64,000 bases of DNA, taken from JAICXG01 sp036825615 (GTDB lineage Bacteria; Verrucomicrobiota; Verrucomicrobiia; Chthoniobacterales; UBA10450). Numbering within the stretch: position 1 is the first letter of the stretch; each line of letters opens with the position of its first letter. Positions 23,772 to 32,822 of this stretch are shown in pieces. The translations under genes were made by a program, and so were the position numbers. The stretch spans positions 1 through 64,000 of the forward strand of contig DAISXY010000015.1 in assembly GCA_036825615.1 (NCBI GenBank), given 5' to 3'. The notes beneath the pieces were generated by a model. It searched no databases. It was not told the origin of the DNA and worked only from the letters and a program-made list of their open reading frames with translations.

Positions 23772-26165
23772 TCATGCCGGAGCGGTGATTGCGACCCGGT
23801 GCAGTTCCGTTTCCGCTTCTCCACAATCAAGGACGAACTCGATCTCGGCGCCGGCTGGAAATTTCGCGCTCGGCAAATCAGCGAACCAAAGTCCCAGGCC
23901 GCTCTCGCGGGCAGTTACCTCACCCACGGGCCCGCCGGTGACGCGCCACTGAATCACAGCCGGGTGGCCAGTAATCACGCGCAATGTCTTGCCCGCCGAG
24001 ATGCGCGTGCGCCGGTGGGTCAACGTCCACATTTCGATATCCGAGGTCGAACGTTGCCTGACGTATCGCTCGTAGGCGGGCGCGATGCGATCGAATGGCA
24101 CGCCATCAGCGCGGCTGCGGACAAGGCTGAGATATTCCGCATGCGCCCAGCAGAGTGGCATGGCCGAACCGGTCGGCAGGCCGGGTTCGAATCGTGTTCC
24201 GGCGAGGGGGCGGCCGAACCAGACCTGCTCGGGCAGCATTCCACCGGCGTTTGAAAAGCGTTCGAGCGCTTTGATAAATGGCGCCGCGTCGCGTCCTGCT
24301 GCCAGTTCGTAATGGCCGCGCTCGCCGGTCAGCAATGGCCACGCGCCGCCGACTCCCCGGCCGTCAAAGGCCGCGCCATCGTCGTGTTGTCCGTAGCCGT
24401 CGTGATTGTACCGCTGCCAGCAGGGACCTTGCGGGAGATCGTGCTTGATCACGGCGTCGATGACCGCCAGCGAATCGAGAATGATCGGGTCATGTGGATC
24501 GCGCAGGCCTAGCCGGACGAGGCTGAGAAAATCTCCGCCGACCACATTGCGCGCCGGATATTCACCGCCGCCATTCGCGATCCGAAGCGTGGCCGTGTCC
24601 GGCTGCGCGGTGGCGTGCGGGTCGTCGCAATCCGCCGGCGTGATGCGAATGTAATGTCGCGGCCGGCCGGGCACGAGCTCGCCACAGGTCGTGACCGTCC
24701 ATTCCTCGATGTGCGCCGAGAGCCAGTCGGCGTAATCAAGCACAAACTGCGCGGTGTTTTTATCGCCGCGCGCACGGGCAAATTCTGCCGTGGTGACGAG
24801 CCCGGCCAGGATCGCGGCGAGCGTCCCCGGCGAGTAACCGGAGGCTTCCTCCCACCGCTCCTGCCGCGTGATCGGACCATGGAGAATGAGGTACCTCGCC
24901 GCCCGCGAAACAATCGTCCAGGGATCGAAAAGCCCGAGCGCATCTGCCTTGTGCAGGTGCCAGGCGAGCAGAATCGGCGCGGCCACTTCGTCGAGTTGCA
25001 AGCCTTTCCAATATGCTTCGCCCTGAATCCAGGAATTCTGCGGCAATTCGCCGCTCGGTTCCTGCAAACAAGCCAGCCAGATGAGCGCGGCCCGCGCCGT
25101 CTCGACCTGACCGCTCGCGAGCAGGCCGATCGCGCTTTGCACGAGATCACGCGGCCAGACCAGGTGATATCCGCCGATCTCGTCATCGCCTTTGGTTTCG
25201 CCCCACGGAATGCTCATCGAAGCCACGAGCGCGCCGCGAAAAGTTTTGTCTTCGTGCGCGAGCAGGATGCAGCGGCTGAGACGATGCATTCCGCCGCCGT
25301 CCCCGGTGTGCGGGTCCAAGTCGAGCGAGGCGCAGGCGCGACGCCATTGTTCGACAAAAGTTTTGCGATGCTGCGCGAAAGGCCTGGCGAGCGACTGGAG
25401 CAGCTTTGTCATGGCGCTTTGCTTGGTCCGGCCAAAGGCGACGCCGAGCGTGAAATCGAGCCCGTGAGTGAGATCGAGCTCGGCCGTGAGCGCGATGTTT
25501 CCATCCCGCGCCTCGGGAAATTCCCAGTCCATTTTGTAGTTCTGCAAATCCTGCCAGCCATCGCTCGCGCCCACGAATCCGATCGAGCGCCGGGTGAAAT
25601 CCGGCGTGCAACCGACCGCGAGATTCAAATCCTCGCGCCAGGCATGCATCAGGGCGCGCCCGTCGCTGTTGCAGATTGTGGCCGAGTTATGCCAACCGCC
25701 GCGCTTCAGATGCGGCGCGAGGAGAAGAAAAACGCGCAGCTTTTTGCGGAGCGCTTCATCGGCGATCTCGAAGCGTGTCTGCATAAGCAGGACGGAGGAA
25801 TGCGGATCGGCGACGATTTCCTTGATGATGCGGTAGCGGCCGTCGCGATCGGAATTTGTCAGGCGATAAAGCAGCGTGCCTTTCTCCGGATAATCGATCG
25901 CGTGTTCCAGATCCCGCCGCTCCTCGTGGCAAAAGGTTTCCCCGTCGGTAATCAGGAACTGGAGATCACGCGTGTTGGGTTGATCGACGTGCGGATCATA
26001 AATCTCGTTGATGATGCCGTGGGAGATCGTGTACCAGAGCCGGCAACTGGTGTGATAGGCCGTCCCGATCCCTTCTTTCGTGCTTTGGGTCCAGCGCGGC
26101 TCCGCGCCGGGCGCGCCGAAGGCTTGCTCAAGTGCGGGAGTGGATCGGAGAGATTCGGTGTTCAT
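23772..26165 (-). CDS. Glycoside hydrolase family 15 (glucoamylase/glucodextranase-like)
   Basis: From ATG 26165 the protein has 797 residues; the frame is open further upstream but that part crosses a divergent gene and the operator. Residues ~1-270 form a beta-sandwich (YHTSCRLWYTISHGIINEIY, DLQFLITDGE) like the bacterial GH15 N-domain. The (alpha/alpha)6 barrel follows with GYHLVWPRDLVQSAIGLLA, a substrate-binding WPRD motif, and QNSWIQGEAYWKGLQLDE with the catalytic acid Glu. PEQVWFGRPLAG supplies the catalytic base Glu. The enzyme releases glucose from alpha-1,4/1,6 glucans or trehalose-type substrates. No signal peptide is visible, so it is likely cytoplasmic. It is divergent from a glutaredoxin gene across an operator. 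Confidence 0.9.
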   Translation of the reverse strand: MNTESLRSTPALEQAFGAPGAEPRWTQSTKEGIGTAYHTSCRLWYTISHGIINEIYDPHVDQPNTRDLQFLITDGETFCHEERRDLEHAIDYPEKGTLLYRLTNSDRDGRYRIIKEIVADPHSSVLLMQTRFEIADEALRKKLRVFLLLAPHLKRGGWHNSATICNSDGRALMHAWREDLNLAVGCTPDFTRRSIGFVGASDGWQDLQNYKMDWEFPEARDGNIALTAELDLTHGLDFTLGVAFGRTKQSAMTKLLQSLARPFAQHRKTFVEQWRRACASLDLDPHTGDGGGMHRLSRCILLAHEDKTFRGALVASMSIPWGETKGDDEIGGYHLVWPRDLVQSAIGLLASGQVETARAALIWLACLQEPSGELPQNSWIQGEAYWKGLQLDEVAAPILLAWHLHKADALGLFDPWTIVSRAARYLILHGPITRQERWEEASGYSPGTLAAILAGLVTTAEFARARGDKNTAQFVLDYADWLSAHIEEWTVTTCGELVPGRPRHYIRITPADCDDPHATAQPDTATLRIANGGGEYPARNVVGGDFLSLVRLGLRDPHDPIILDSLAVIDAVIKHDLPQGPCWQRYNHDGYGQHDDGAAFDGRGVGGAWPLLTGERGHYELAAGRDAAPFIKALERFSNAGGMLPEQVWFGRPLAGTRFEPGLPTGSAMPLCWAHAEYLSLVRSRADGVPFDRIAPAYERYVRQRSTSDIEMWTLTHRRTRISAGKTLRVITGHPAVIQWRVTGGPVGEVTARESGLGLWFADLPSAKFPAGAEIEFVLDCGEAETELHRVAITAPA

Positions 26166-26231
26166 GATATCAGGTCTGAGACGGCGGAGCTGATGCCCGC
26201 CCGGTCCCGGCTTTATAATGGCGCGCGCTGA

Positions 26232-26257
26232 ATAAATCAACATAAGTATTGACTTAT
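26232..26257. promoter_or_regulatory. AT-rich dyad operator, 9-8-9 (copy 3)
   Basis: ATAAATCAA, spacer CATAAGTA, TTGACTTAT: arms differ from perfect inversion at one base. It lies 32 bases before the glutaredoxin start and 66 bases before the GH15 start, in the divergent promoter region. Geometry and core (TCAA-N8-TTGA) match copies at 16464, 20042 and 37093. Confidence 0.6.
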
Positions 26258-26288
26258 TTACGATTCTCGGTCTCTTAAAGGTTGAAAC

Positions 26289-26534
26289 ATGAAGATCACC
26301 GTTTACCGAAAATCGGGGTGTCCCTGGTCGGCCGCCGTCATGGGTTTCTTGAATGAGATGAACATTCCGTTCGAGGTAAAGAATGTGACAAGTCATCCTG
26401 CCTACCTGAGGGAAGTGGAAGCGGCCTCTGGCCAGAGTAAGAGCCCAACGCTCGATATTGACGGCACGATCCTGCCCGACGCCAGCGTGGAAGATGTGGC
26501 AAAGGCTCTCGAAGAAAGAGGAATAGTTATTTAG
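26289..26534 (+). CDS. Glutaredoxin-like protein
   Basis: The product is an 81-residue thioredoxin-fold protein. KITVYRKSGCPWSAAVMGFL carries the active-site CPWS, a monothiol-type motif with only the first Cys. TLDIDGTILPDASVEDV provides the cis-Pro-like region and C-terminal helix. It probably reduces or transfers thiol groups, using glutathione or a related thiol, in the cytoplasm. The dyad operator just upstream suggests redox or envelope stress control. Confidence 0.85.
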   Translation: MKITVYRKSGCPWSAAVMGFLNEMNIPFEVKNVTSHPAYLREVEAASGQSKSPTLDIDGTILPDASVEDVAKALEERGIVI

Positions 26535-26709
26535 GCAGGCCTTTCGCCAATCGGTCCCTCGGAGTTTCGAGCAGACCGATCGTTCGTTGATTCGGGAGAG
26601 CTTTCGAGCTCCGCAGATTTCTATCTGGCCAAACCGGGCGCGCTGCTTCAAGTTTGCGCGCGTGTGAGAACGCGAAACTGAGAGCGTGTTCTCGCACCCG
26701 TTGGTCTCA

Positions 26710-27639
26710 ATGAATGCGCTGACCGTGCTCGACCCGCAATCGCCGCAGGCGCGCGCGATCTTTCATCTCGCGATCGTGGCCGGGATCATTTTCGCGGCCA
26801 TTTTCGCGATTGTTTCCGCGATGATCGTTTACGCCCTGATGCGTTGTCGCTGGCGTGAGGGCGAGACCGATCCGAAGCAGATCGCGGGCAACAAGACGGT
26901 GGAGCTTGTCTGGACGGTGATCCCGTTTCTCATCGTGGTAACGCTGTTTGTTCTGAGCTGGAAAACGATGAGCGCGTCCGATCCGCCGCCTCCCCCTGAG
27001 CCGGACATCGTGATTACCGGTCACCAATGGTGGTGGGAGGCGCGTTATCCGCGGTCCGGAGTCGTGACCGCCAATGAGATTCACATCCCCGCCGGCCGGC
27101 CTTTGTCCGTCCGGCTCGAGGCGGCCGATGTCCTGCATGAGTTTTGGGTCGCGGAGCTGACCCGAAAGATGACGACCGTTCCGGGGCATCCGAATAATAT
27201 TTGGATTCAGTCGGATCATCCGGCGACTTATCTCGGGGTCTGCTCGGAATTTTGCGGAACTCAGCATGCCTGGATGCACTTTCTGGTTGTGGCTGAAACG
27301 CCGGAACAGTTTCAGGCATGGGAAAGGGCCCAACTCGCACCCGCGAAAATCCCACTCGCTGGAAGCGCAGCCCAGGGCCTCGCTCTTTTCCAGCGCACAA
27401 GCTGTATGAATTGTCACGCGATCAAAGGCACGCTGGCGACGGCGGGTGTCGGCCCGGATCTCACTCACTTCGCCAGCCGGAGAAAATTAGGCGCCGGGAT
27501 TGCCGATAACACGCCGGAAAATTTGCGCCGGTGGCTCACCAATCCGCAGCAGGTCAAGCTCGGAGTGAAAATGCCTGACTATAAGTTTACTGACGCGGAA
27601 GTGACTCAGCTCACCGATTACATCGAAACATTGCAATGA
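26710..27639 (+). CDS. coxB: Cytochrome c oxidase subunit II with fused cytochrome c (caa3 type)
   Basis: The product has 309 residues from ATG 26710; GTG 26686 would add eight. Two N-terminal membrane helices (AIFHLAIVAGIIFAAIFAIV and VWTVIPFLIVVTLFVLS) precede the periplasmic CuA domain: GHQWWWEARYP, VLHEFWVAEL, and the copper loop CSEFCGTQHAWM. The last ~90 residues are a c-type cytochrome with CMNCH heme site and a Met ligand in VKMPDYKF. It accepts electrons and passes them through heme c and CuA to subunit I. It heads a six-gene respiratory operon with ATGA overlaps between most genes. Confidence 0.95.
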   Translation: MNALTVLDPQSPQARAIFHLAIVAGIIFAAIFAIVSAMIVYALMRCRWREGETDPKQIAGNKTVELVWTVIPFLIVVTLFVLSWKTMSASDPPPPPEPDIVITGHQWWWEARYPRSGVVTANEIHIPAGRPLSVRLEAADVLHEFWVAELTRKMTTVPGHPNNIWIQSDHPATYLGVCSEFCGTQHAWMHFLVVAETPEQFQAWERAQLAPAKIPLAGSAAQGLALFQRTSCMNCHAIKGTLATAGVGPDLTHFASRRKLGAGIADNTPENLRRWLTNPQQVKLGVKMPDYKFTDAEVTQLTDYIETLQ

Positions 27640-29864
27640 ACGAGATTGCTACGGTCCTTCAGCGCACTGGGCTTCTTTCTCCGGAAGAACGAGAGCACTG
27701 GAAGATGGCGTGGCTTTCCACGGTCGATCATAAGCGTATCGGCATTCTTTATATGGTGACGGGACTTGTCTTCTTCGTCATCGGAGGGATTGAGGCGCTG
27801 CTGATCCGGCTCCAGCTGGCAGTCCCGAACAGCACTTTGCTTCATCCCGACACTTATAACGTGGTCTTCACCATGCATGGCACGACCATGATTTTCCTCG
27901 TCGCCATGCCGGTGCTCTTCGGTTTGGCCAACTACATCGTGCCGCTCCAGATCGGCGCGCGCGACATGGCTTTCCCAAGGTTAAACGCATACAGCTTTTG
28001 GCTGGTCCCCTTTGGAGGCATTCTCCTTCACTTCAGCTTTCTTTCCGGCGGCGCGCCGGCAGTAGGCTGGTTTGCGTACGCCCCGCTCAGTGAGACGCCT
28101 TACTCACCTCAAGCGGGAGTGGATTACTGGGCGCTCTCATTGTTAGTCCTGGGTATTGGCTCAGTCGGCGCGAACATTAACTTCATCGTCACAGTCCTAT
28201 GCAGCCGCGCTCCCCAAATGACACTGCGACGTCTGCCGCTCTTTTCCTGGATGATTTTCGTCAACGCATTCCTGGTCATCCTCGCCCTGCCGGTGCTGAA
28301 TGCGGGTTTGGTCATGCTGCTGATCGATCGTCTGCTCAATACACACTTCTTTCTCGTGCCCGGCGGGTCAGCCATCATGTGGCAGCACATCTTCTGGGCT
28401 TTCGGGCATCCGGAGGTTTATATCGTCGCGATCCCGGCGTTCGGACTCTTATCCGAAATCATTCCCGTCTTTTCGCGCAAACCGATTTTCGGCTACGAGT
28501 TTGTCGCAGGCTCGACCGTCGCGATCGCTTTTCTAAGTCTTGGCGTCTGGGCCCACCATATGTTTACGGTCGGGCTCGGTCATACGATCGACCTGTTTTT
28601 CGTCGCTTCCAGCATGCTGATCGCGATCCCGACCGGAGTAAAGGTTTTGAACTGGAGTGCCACGATGATCGGCGGCCGTATCCGCTTTGATACGCCCATG
28701 CTCTTTTGCATCGCGGCCCTTCTTCAATTCCTTCTTGCTGGCCTAACGGGAGTAAGTCATGCGGTGGCTCCGCTCGATTGGCAAACCAAGAACAGTTATT
28801 ACCTGGTCGCACATTTCCACTTTGTCTTTGTCGGCCTGATCATTTTCGCGATTCTTGGTGCGCTTCATTACTGGTTTCCGAAAATGAGCGGCCGCATGCT
28901 TTCAGAGCATCTGGGCAAATGGACCTTCTGGCTCATGGTCATCGGCTTTAACCTGACCTTTATCACGCAACACTTTCTTGGGCTCGCCGGCATGCCGCGC
29001 CGCGTCTTCACCTATCCCGATTTGCCGGGCTGGGGCTGGATGAACATGGTCTCAACCATAGGCGCCCTCTTTATGACTGCGGCGTCGCTTCTCTTTGTCT
29101 GGAATCTTCTTGTTAGCCTGCTAAACGGACGCCGGGCGAGCAATAACCCATGGAATGGTTGGACTCTGGAGTGGGCGACGACCTCACCGCCGCCGCACGA
29201 AAACTTCCGTGCCCTGCCCCCTATCGAAAGCCGGCGTCCACTTTGGGACGTGGCCAATCCCGACCGGCCCGATCCCGTAGTCGGAAGCAACGGAGAGATC
29301 GATCAGTTCAAGCCGGAGAAAAACAAAACCAGCATCGTTGCTTTCATTCTCTCTGAGAGTGGGTTTTTCGGAGTTTTGATCCTGGCCTTTCTCTACTACA
29401 ATGCCAGCCCGCAAGCCGGACCGACCGCGCATGGGCTGGACCTGGTTAAGACCGGTCTTTTCAGTATCTGTCTTTTTGCCAGCAGCTTTACGATCTGGCG
29501 CGCGGAAGCGGGCTTGCGCAAGAGTCATCAGGGCAAAATGATTGGCTGGCTGGCCGCGACGATTATTCTCGGCGGGATTTTCATCGCGGGTCAGGGATTG
29601 GAATACTGGCATTTGTTCAGGAGCGGAGTCAGCGTGGGCTCGAATCTTTTCGCCACAACCTTTTTTACCCTGACGGGCTTTCACGGGCTGCATGTCTGTG
29701 TCGGCTTGATCGCGCTTCTGACCCTGCTTGGGCTTGCCCTGGCCGGTGACTCAAAGAAGAAACCGTGGCCCGGGCTCGAGGCGGTGGGCTTATACTGGCA
29801 TTTTGTGGACGTGGTTTGGGTTTTCGTTTTGTCAGTCGTTTACATCCTGCCCCGCGTCCTATGA
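27636..29864 (+). CDS. Cytochrome c oxidase subunit I-III fusion
   Basis: The product has 742 residues. Residues 1-~520 are CoxA: FTMHGTTMIF (heme ligand His), WAFGHPEVYI (CuB His and cross-linked Tyr), WAHHMF (CuB His pair), PTGVKVLNW (K-channel Lys), and VAHFHFVFVG (heme a and a3 ligands). ARDMAFPRLN retains the D-channel Asp. From ~550 a hydrophilic linker leads into CoxC (IVAFILSESGFFGVLILAF ... TGFHGLHVCVGLI ... YWHFVDVVWVFV). Fusion of I and III is known in caa3 oxidases of several phyla. It reduces oxygen and pumps protons. It overlaps coxB and the CtaG gene by four bases each. Confidence 0.95.
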   Translation: MNEIATVLQRTGLLSPEEREHWKMAWLSTVDHKRIGILYMVTGLVFFVIGGIEALLIRLQLAVPNSTLLHPDTYNVVFTMHGTTMIFLVAMPVLFGLANYIVPLQIGARDMAFPRLNAYSFWLVPFGGILLHFSFLSGGAPAVGWFAYAPLSETPYSPQAGVDYWALSLLVLGIGSVGANINFIVTVLCSRAPQMTLRRLPLFSWMIFVNAFLVILALPVLNAGLVMLLIDRLLNTHFFLVPGGSAIMWQHIFWAFGHPEVYIVAIPAFGLLSEIIPVFSRKPIFGYEFVAGSTVAIAFLSLGVWAHHMFTVGLGHTIDLFFVASSMLIAIPTGVKVLNWSATMIGGRIRFDTPMLFCIAALLQFLLAGLTGVSHAVAPLDWQTKNSYYLVAHFHFVFVGLIIFAILGALHYWFPKMSGRMLSEHLGKWTFWLMVIGFNLTFITQHFLGLAGMPRRVFTYPDLPGWGWMNMVSTIGALFMTAASLLFVWNLLVSLLNGRRASNNPWNGWTLEWATTSPPPHENFRALPPIESRRPLWDVANPDRPDPVVGSNGEIDQFKPEKNKTSIVAFILSESGFFGVLILAFLYYNASPQAGPTAHGLDLVKTGLFSICLFASSFTIWRAEAGLRKSHQGKMIGWLAATIILGGIFIAGQGLEYWHLFRSGVSVGSNLFATTFFTLTGFHGLHVCVGLIALLTLLGLALAGDSKKKPWPGLEAVGLYWHFVDVVWVFVLSVVYILPRVL

Positions 29865-30646
29865 CTACCGAGCAATTTTTTCTTTTTGCCTGGACCTGGA
29901 ACCCGATTGTTCTGGCGATTGCGGCCGCTGCTCTGGCCACTTACTTGTTTGCGTTTCGGGTAAGACAGCGGGTTGGCTGGTTTCTCGCAGCTGAAATTGT
30001 TTTCTTATTCGCTCTTGTGTCACCGATCAGCGCTCTCGCGAATGGCTATCTCTTCAGCGCACACATGCTCCAGCACATCTTGCTTTTGCTCATTGTGCCT
30101 GGTCTGTTGCTCATGAGTCTGCCGCGTTCGTTTTCGCTTTCCTGGCGGTCGCGTCTCTTCGGTCATCCAGTGGTTTGCTGGGTCGCTGGAGTCGGCGCGA
30201 TGTGGCTCTGGCATTACCCGGTTCTTTGCAACGCGGCAGTCACCTCAACTTCGGTCTATAGCCTGCAAACCGCGTCGCTTCTCATTCTTGGGACGCTGTT
30301 TTGGAGTCAGGTAATCGCTCCGCGTGAAGAAGAGCGGCTCTCGCCGCCGGCCGCGGTGCTTTATCTGTTCAGCGCCTGCGTCGCGTGCAGTGTTCTTGGG
30401 ATCATCCTTACTTTTTCGCCGGTGACGGTCTGCCCGATTTATGCCATGACGGCGGTCGATCCCCTCCGCATGTCAGACACGATCCGGTCGAGCTGGGCAA
30501 TGACGCCGGAGCGCGACCAGCAGATTGGCGGGCTGCTCATGTGGGTGCCGATGTGCTTTATCTATCTCGGAGCTATTTTCGCTCAAATCGTCCGCTGGTT
30601 TGGCCGCGCTCCTGGAACTCAGGTTGTAATACCTAACGATCTATGA
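29861..30646 (+). CDS. ctaG: CtaG-type cytochrome c oxidase assembly factor (caa3_CtaG)
   Basis: The 261-residue product has about seven membrane helices and starts at the ATG overlapping the oxidase stop. FSAHMLQHILLLLIVPGLLL, with the conserved His pair, and MWLWHYPVLCNAAV are characteristic of the caa3_CtaG (DUF1404-like) family, which helps insert copper into the oxidase. This family is unrelated to the periplasmic Cox11/CtaG of Proteobacteria. It overlaps the next small gene by four bases. Confidence 0.88.
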   Translation: MTTEQFFLFAWTWNPIVLAIAAAALATYLFAFRVRQRVGWFLAAEIVFLFALVSPISALANGYLFSAHMLQHILLLLIVPGLLLMSLPRSFSLSWRSRLFGHPVVCWVAGVGAMWLWHYPVLCNAAVTSTSVYSLQTASLLILGTLFWSQVIAPREEERLSPPAAVLYLFSACVACSVLGIILTFSPVTVCPIYAMTAVDPLRMSDTIRSSWAMTPERDQQIGGLLMWVPMCFIYLGAIFAQIVRWFGRAPGTQVVIPNDL

Positions 30647-30867
30647 ATTCGGATCCGCAAGAACATTCAGACCAGGGCTGGCAGCCTCTGCCGATCGAGC
30701 ACCTTCCCCGGCCAAATTATTTCCCTGCCGGATTGGCCATGGGAACAGCCTTCTTCTTTTGGGGCTTTATTACCTCATGGGTCATCCTTGCGGTCGGCGG
30801 CGCTCTCTTCATCGCTTCGCTCGCTGGATGGATTAGCGAAATTCGCCATGAACGAAACCGCTCCTGA
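30643..30867 (+). CDS. Small membrane protein of the respiratory operon
   Basis: The product has 74 residues: a hydrophilic N-terminus (PLPIEHLPRPNYFPAGLAMG) and then two closely spaced hydrophobic segments (TAFFFWGFITSWVILAVGGA, LFIASLAGWI). It overlaps ctaG by four bases and the Rieske gene by 20. Size, topology and place suggest a subunit-IV-like small oxidase component; sequence alone does not identify a family. Confidence 0.75.
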   Translation: MNSDPQEHSDQGWQPLPIEHLPRPNYFPAGLAMGTAFFFWGFITSWVILAVGGALFIASLAGWISEIRHERNRS

Positions 30868-31381
30868 GATTCACACTAGTTCTGGAGCGCCGGAAGAGAT
30901 GACGCGCCGGCGATTTTTCGAGAAGATTTCCATCGCGCTTGGGACGGTTTGTGCCGCCATTCTGGGCGTGCCGCTGGTTGGTTTTGTCATTGCTCCGCTT
31001 TTTCGCAAGGCCCCGAATGAATGGCTTACGCTCGGAAAGGTGGATGACTTTGAAATCGGAAAGACAGTCAATGTCACTATCACTGACCCGTCATCTCTAC
31101 CCTGGGCAGGTGTGACATCGAAGAGCGCGGCCTGGCTCCGGCGTGTCAATGAAAAGGAATTCATCGGGTTTTCCGTTCATTGCACCCATATGGGTTGTCC
31201 CGTGCGCTGGCTGGCTGACGCGGGCCTCTTTATGTGTCCGTGTCACGGCGGAGTCTATTATTCCGATGGCACGGTTGCAGCCGGTCCGCCGCCGGCGCCG
31301 CTTATTCGTTACGAGGTGCGGATCGCGAATGGAGAGGTGCAACTCAAATCCGCGCCCATTCCTATCACAACGACCCTATGA
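30848..31381 (+). CDS. qcrA: Rieske iron-sulfur protein of a bc complex
   Basis: The product has 177 residues. RRRFFEKISIALGTV is a twin-Arg-like N-terminus leading into one membrane anchor (VCAAILGVPLVGFVIAPLF). The Rieske cluster motifs are CTHMGC and CPCHGG, giving two Cys and two His for the 2Fe-2S centre. It takes electrons from quinol at cytochrome b and hands them to the fused cytochrome c domain. The start ATG lies inside the preceding gene, and the stop overlaps the cytochrome b start. Confidence 0.93.
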   Translation: MNETAPEIHTSSGAPEEMTRRRFFEKISIALGTVCAAILGVPLVGFVIAPLFRKAPNEWLTLGKVDDFEIGKTVNVTITDPSSLPWAGVTSKSAAWLRRVNEKEFIGFSVHCTHMGCPVRWLADAGLFMCPCHGGVYYSDGTVAAGPPPAPLIRYEVRIANGEVQLKSAPIPITTTL

Positions 31382-32799
31382 GGCGGCTGGCCCTCCGTCT
31401 CTGGCAATGGGTTGATGACCGTCTCGGCATCGCCGACCTGATTGGCCCGGCGGCCAAACATCTCGTTCCGCGCGACGCGCGCTGGTGGTACACCTTTGGC
31501 AGCGCCACCCTGGTAGCATTCATCGTCCAGGTGGTCACCGGTGTAGCCCTGAGTTTTTCCTATGTCTCATCTGCTTCTCAGGCTTATGAGACACTGAAGT
31601 TTATTACCGACGAAGCCCCATTCGGTAACTTCCTTCGCGGGATGCATTACTTTGGCGCCTCCGCAATGGTGCTGATGGTCGGGGCCCATATGGCACAAAC
31701 ATTTTTGTTCGGTGCTTATAAGTTCCCGCGCGAAATGAATTGGACGACGGGAGTGTTACTCCTTGGCTTTACCCTCGTCATGGGATTTACGGGACAACTG
31801 CTACGCTGGGACCAGAACGCCACCTGGTCGGTTATTGTCGCGGCCGAGCAAGCGGGCCGCGTTCCACTCATCGGCAACTGGCTCGCGCAATTCATTCTCG
31901 GCGGCGCGACGATCGGGGGCGCGACCCTGAGCCGCTTTTTTGCCATACATGTCTTTCTCGTTCCGGCGCTGATTTTTGTCTTTATCGCGTTGCATCTCTG
32001 GCTGGTTTTGCGTCACGGTATTTCCGATCCGCCTGTGGCGGGTAAGCCGGTTCGATTGGAAACCTATCGTCAGGAATATCACGAGTCGCTTGAAAAGACG
32101 GGCGTGCCCTTCTGGCCCGACGGCGCATGGCGTGACTTTGTTGTGGGGACGATTCTGATCGTCGTTATAGCTCTTCTCGCGATCTATTTCGGACCACCCG
32201 CGCTTGATAAGCCGCCGGATCCAAGTGTTCTCCAGGCTGACCCGCGCCCTGACTGGTATTTGCTGTGGTACTTCGCGGTTCTGGCACTTATTCCACCTGC
32301 TCTCGAGGGCTATGTCATGATTCTGGCTCCAGCGGTAATAGGAATTTTGCTGCTCATTGTTCCCATGCTCAATAATCGCGGCGAGCGCGCGCCATCTCGC
32401 CGCCCGTGGTCGATTGCTGTCGTTCTCCTGAGCGTGATCATGATTGGTTCATTGTGGATCGCGGGCGCCCGATCTCCCTGGTCGCCTAACTTCGATCCGC
32501 AGCCACTCACTCCGGCCATTATCGGTGCGACGAGCGGGCCGGTATTTGAAGGAGCGCGTCTGTTTGAAGAAAAGTCATGCCTCAATTGCCATCTCATTCA
32601 GGGGCACGGCGGCCGGCGCGGCCCGGACCTCACTTATGCCGGAGATCGCCTCAGTCACAATGACATCGTCATTCGAATCGTAAACGGCGGAGTTAACATG
32701 CCGGCCTTTGGAAACTCACTTAGTCCGGAGGAGCTAAGCAAGATCACAACGTTTCTGGAATCGCGGAAGCGGTCTGCTCAACAGATTTCCAGGAAGTAG
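31378..32799 (+). CDS. qcrB: Cytochrome b with fused C-terminal cytochrome c
   Basis: The product has 473 residues. The eight-helix cytochrome b part shows heme-ligand helices (LRGMHYFGASAMVLMVGAHM and FFAIHVFLVPALIFVFIALH) and the quinol-site motif PDWY at ~283, the variant found in low-potential quinone organisms in place of PEWY. Residues ~390-473 are a mono-heme cytochrome c: CLNCH and a Met ligand in NMPAFGNSL. No separate cytochrome c1 gene is present, so this fusion probably does that job. It would work as a bcc complex directly with the caa3 oxidase encoded upstream. It is the last gene of the operon. Confidence 0.93.
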   Translation: MRRLALRLWQWVDDRLGIADLIGPAAKHLVPRDARWWYTFGSATLVAFIVQVVTGVALSFSYVSSASQAYETLKFITDEAPFGNFLRGMHYFGASAMVLMVGAHMAQTFLFGAYKFPREMNWTTGVLLLGFTLVMGFTGQLLRWDQNATWSVIVAAEQAGRVPLIGNWLAQFILGGATIGGATLSRFFAIHVFLVPALIFVFIALHLWLVLRHGISDPPVAGKPVRLETYRQEYHESLEKTGVPFWPDGAWRDFVVGTILIVVIALLAIYFGPPALDKPPDPSVLQADPRPDWYLLWYFAVLALIPPALEGYVMILAPAVIGILLLIVPMLNNRGERAPSRRPWSIAVVLLSVIMIGSLWIAGARSPWSPNFDPQPLTPAIIGATSGPVFEGARLFEEKSCLNCHLIQGHGGRRGPDLTYAGDRLSHNDIVIRIVNGGVNMPAFGNSLSPEELSKITTFLESRKRSAQQISRK

Positions 32800-32822
32800 G
32801 AGGCGGCAACCAGATCGTCAAA

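Noticed and set aside
24615..26231. 538-codon plus-strand frame opposite the GH15 gene
   Set aside because: Antisense shadow caused by high GC third positions; the GH15 reading has intact catalytic motifs.
26166..26651. N-terminal extension of the GH15 frame
   Set aside because: It would cross the dyad operator and the divergent glutaredoxin gene; ATG 26165 with the GH15 N-domain is sufficient.
31234..31377. Upstream extension of the cytochrome b frame
   Set aside because: It overlaps the Rieske coding sequence; the ATGA overlap at 31378 is the natural start.
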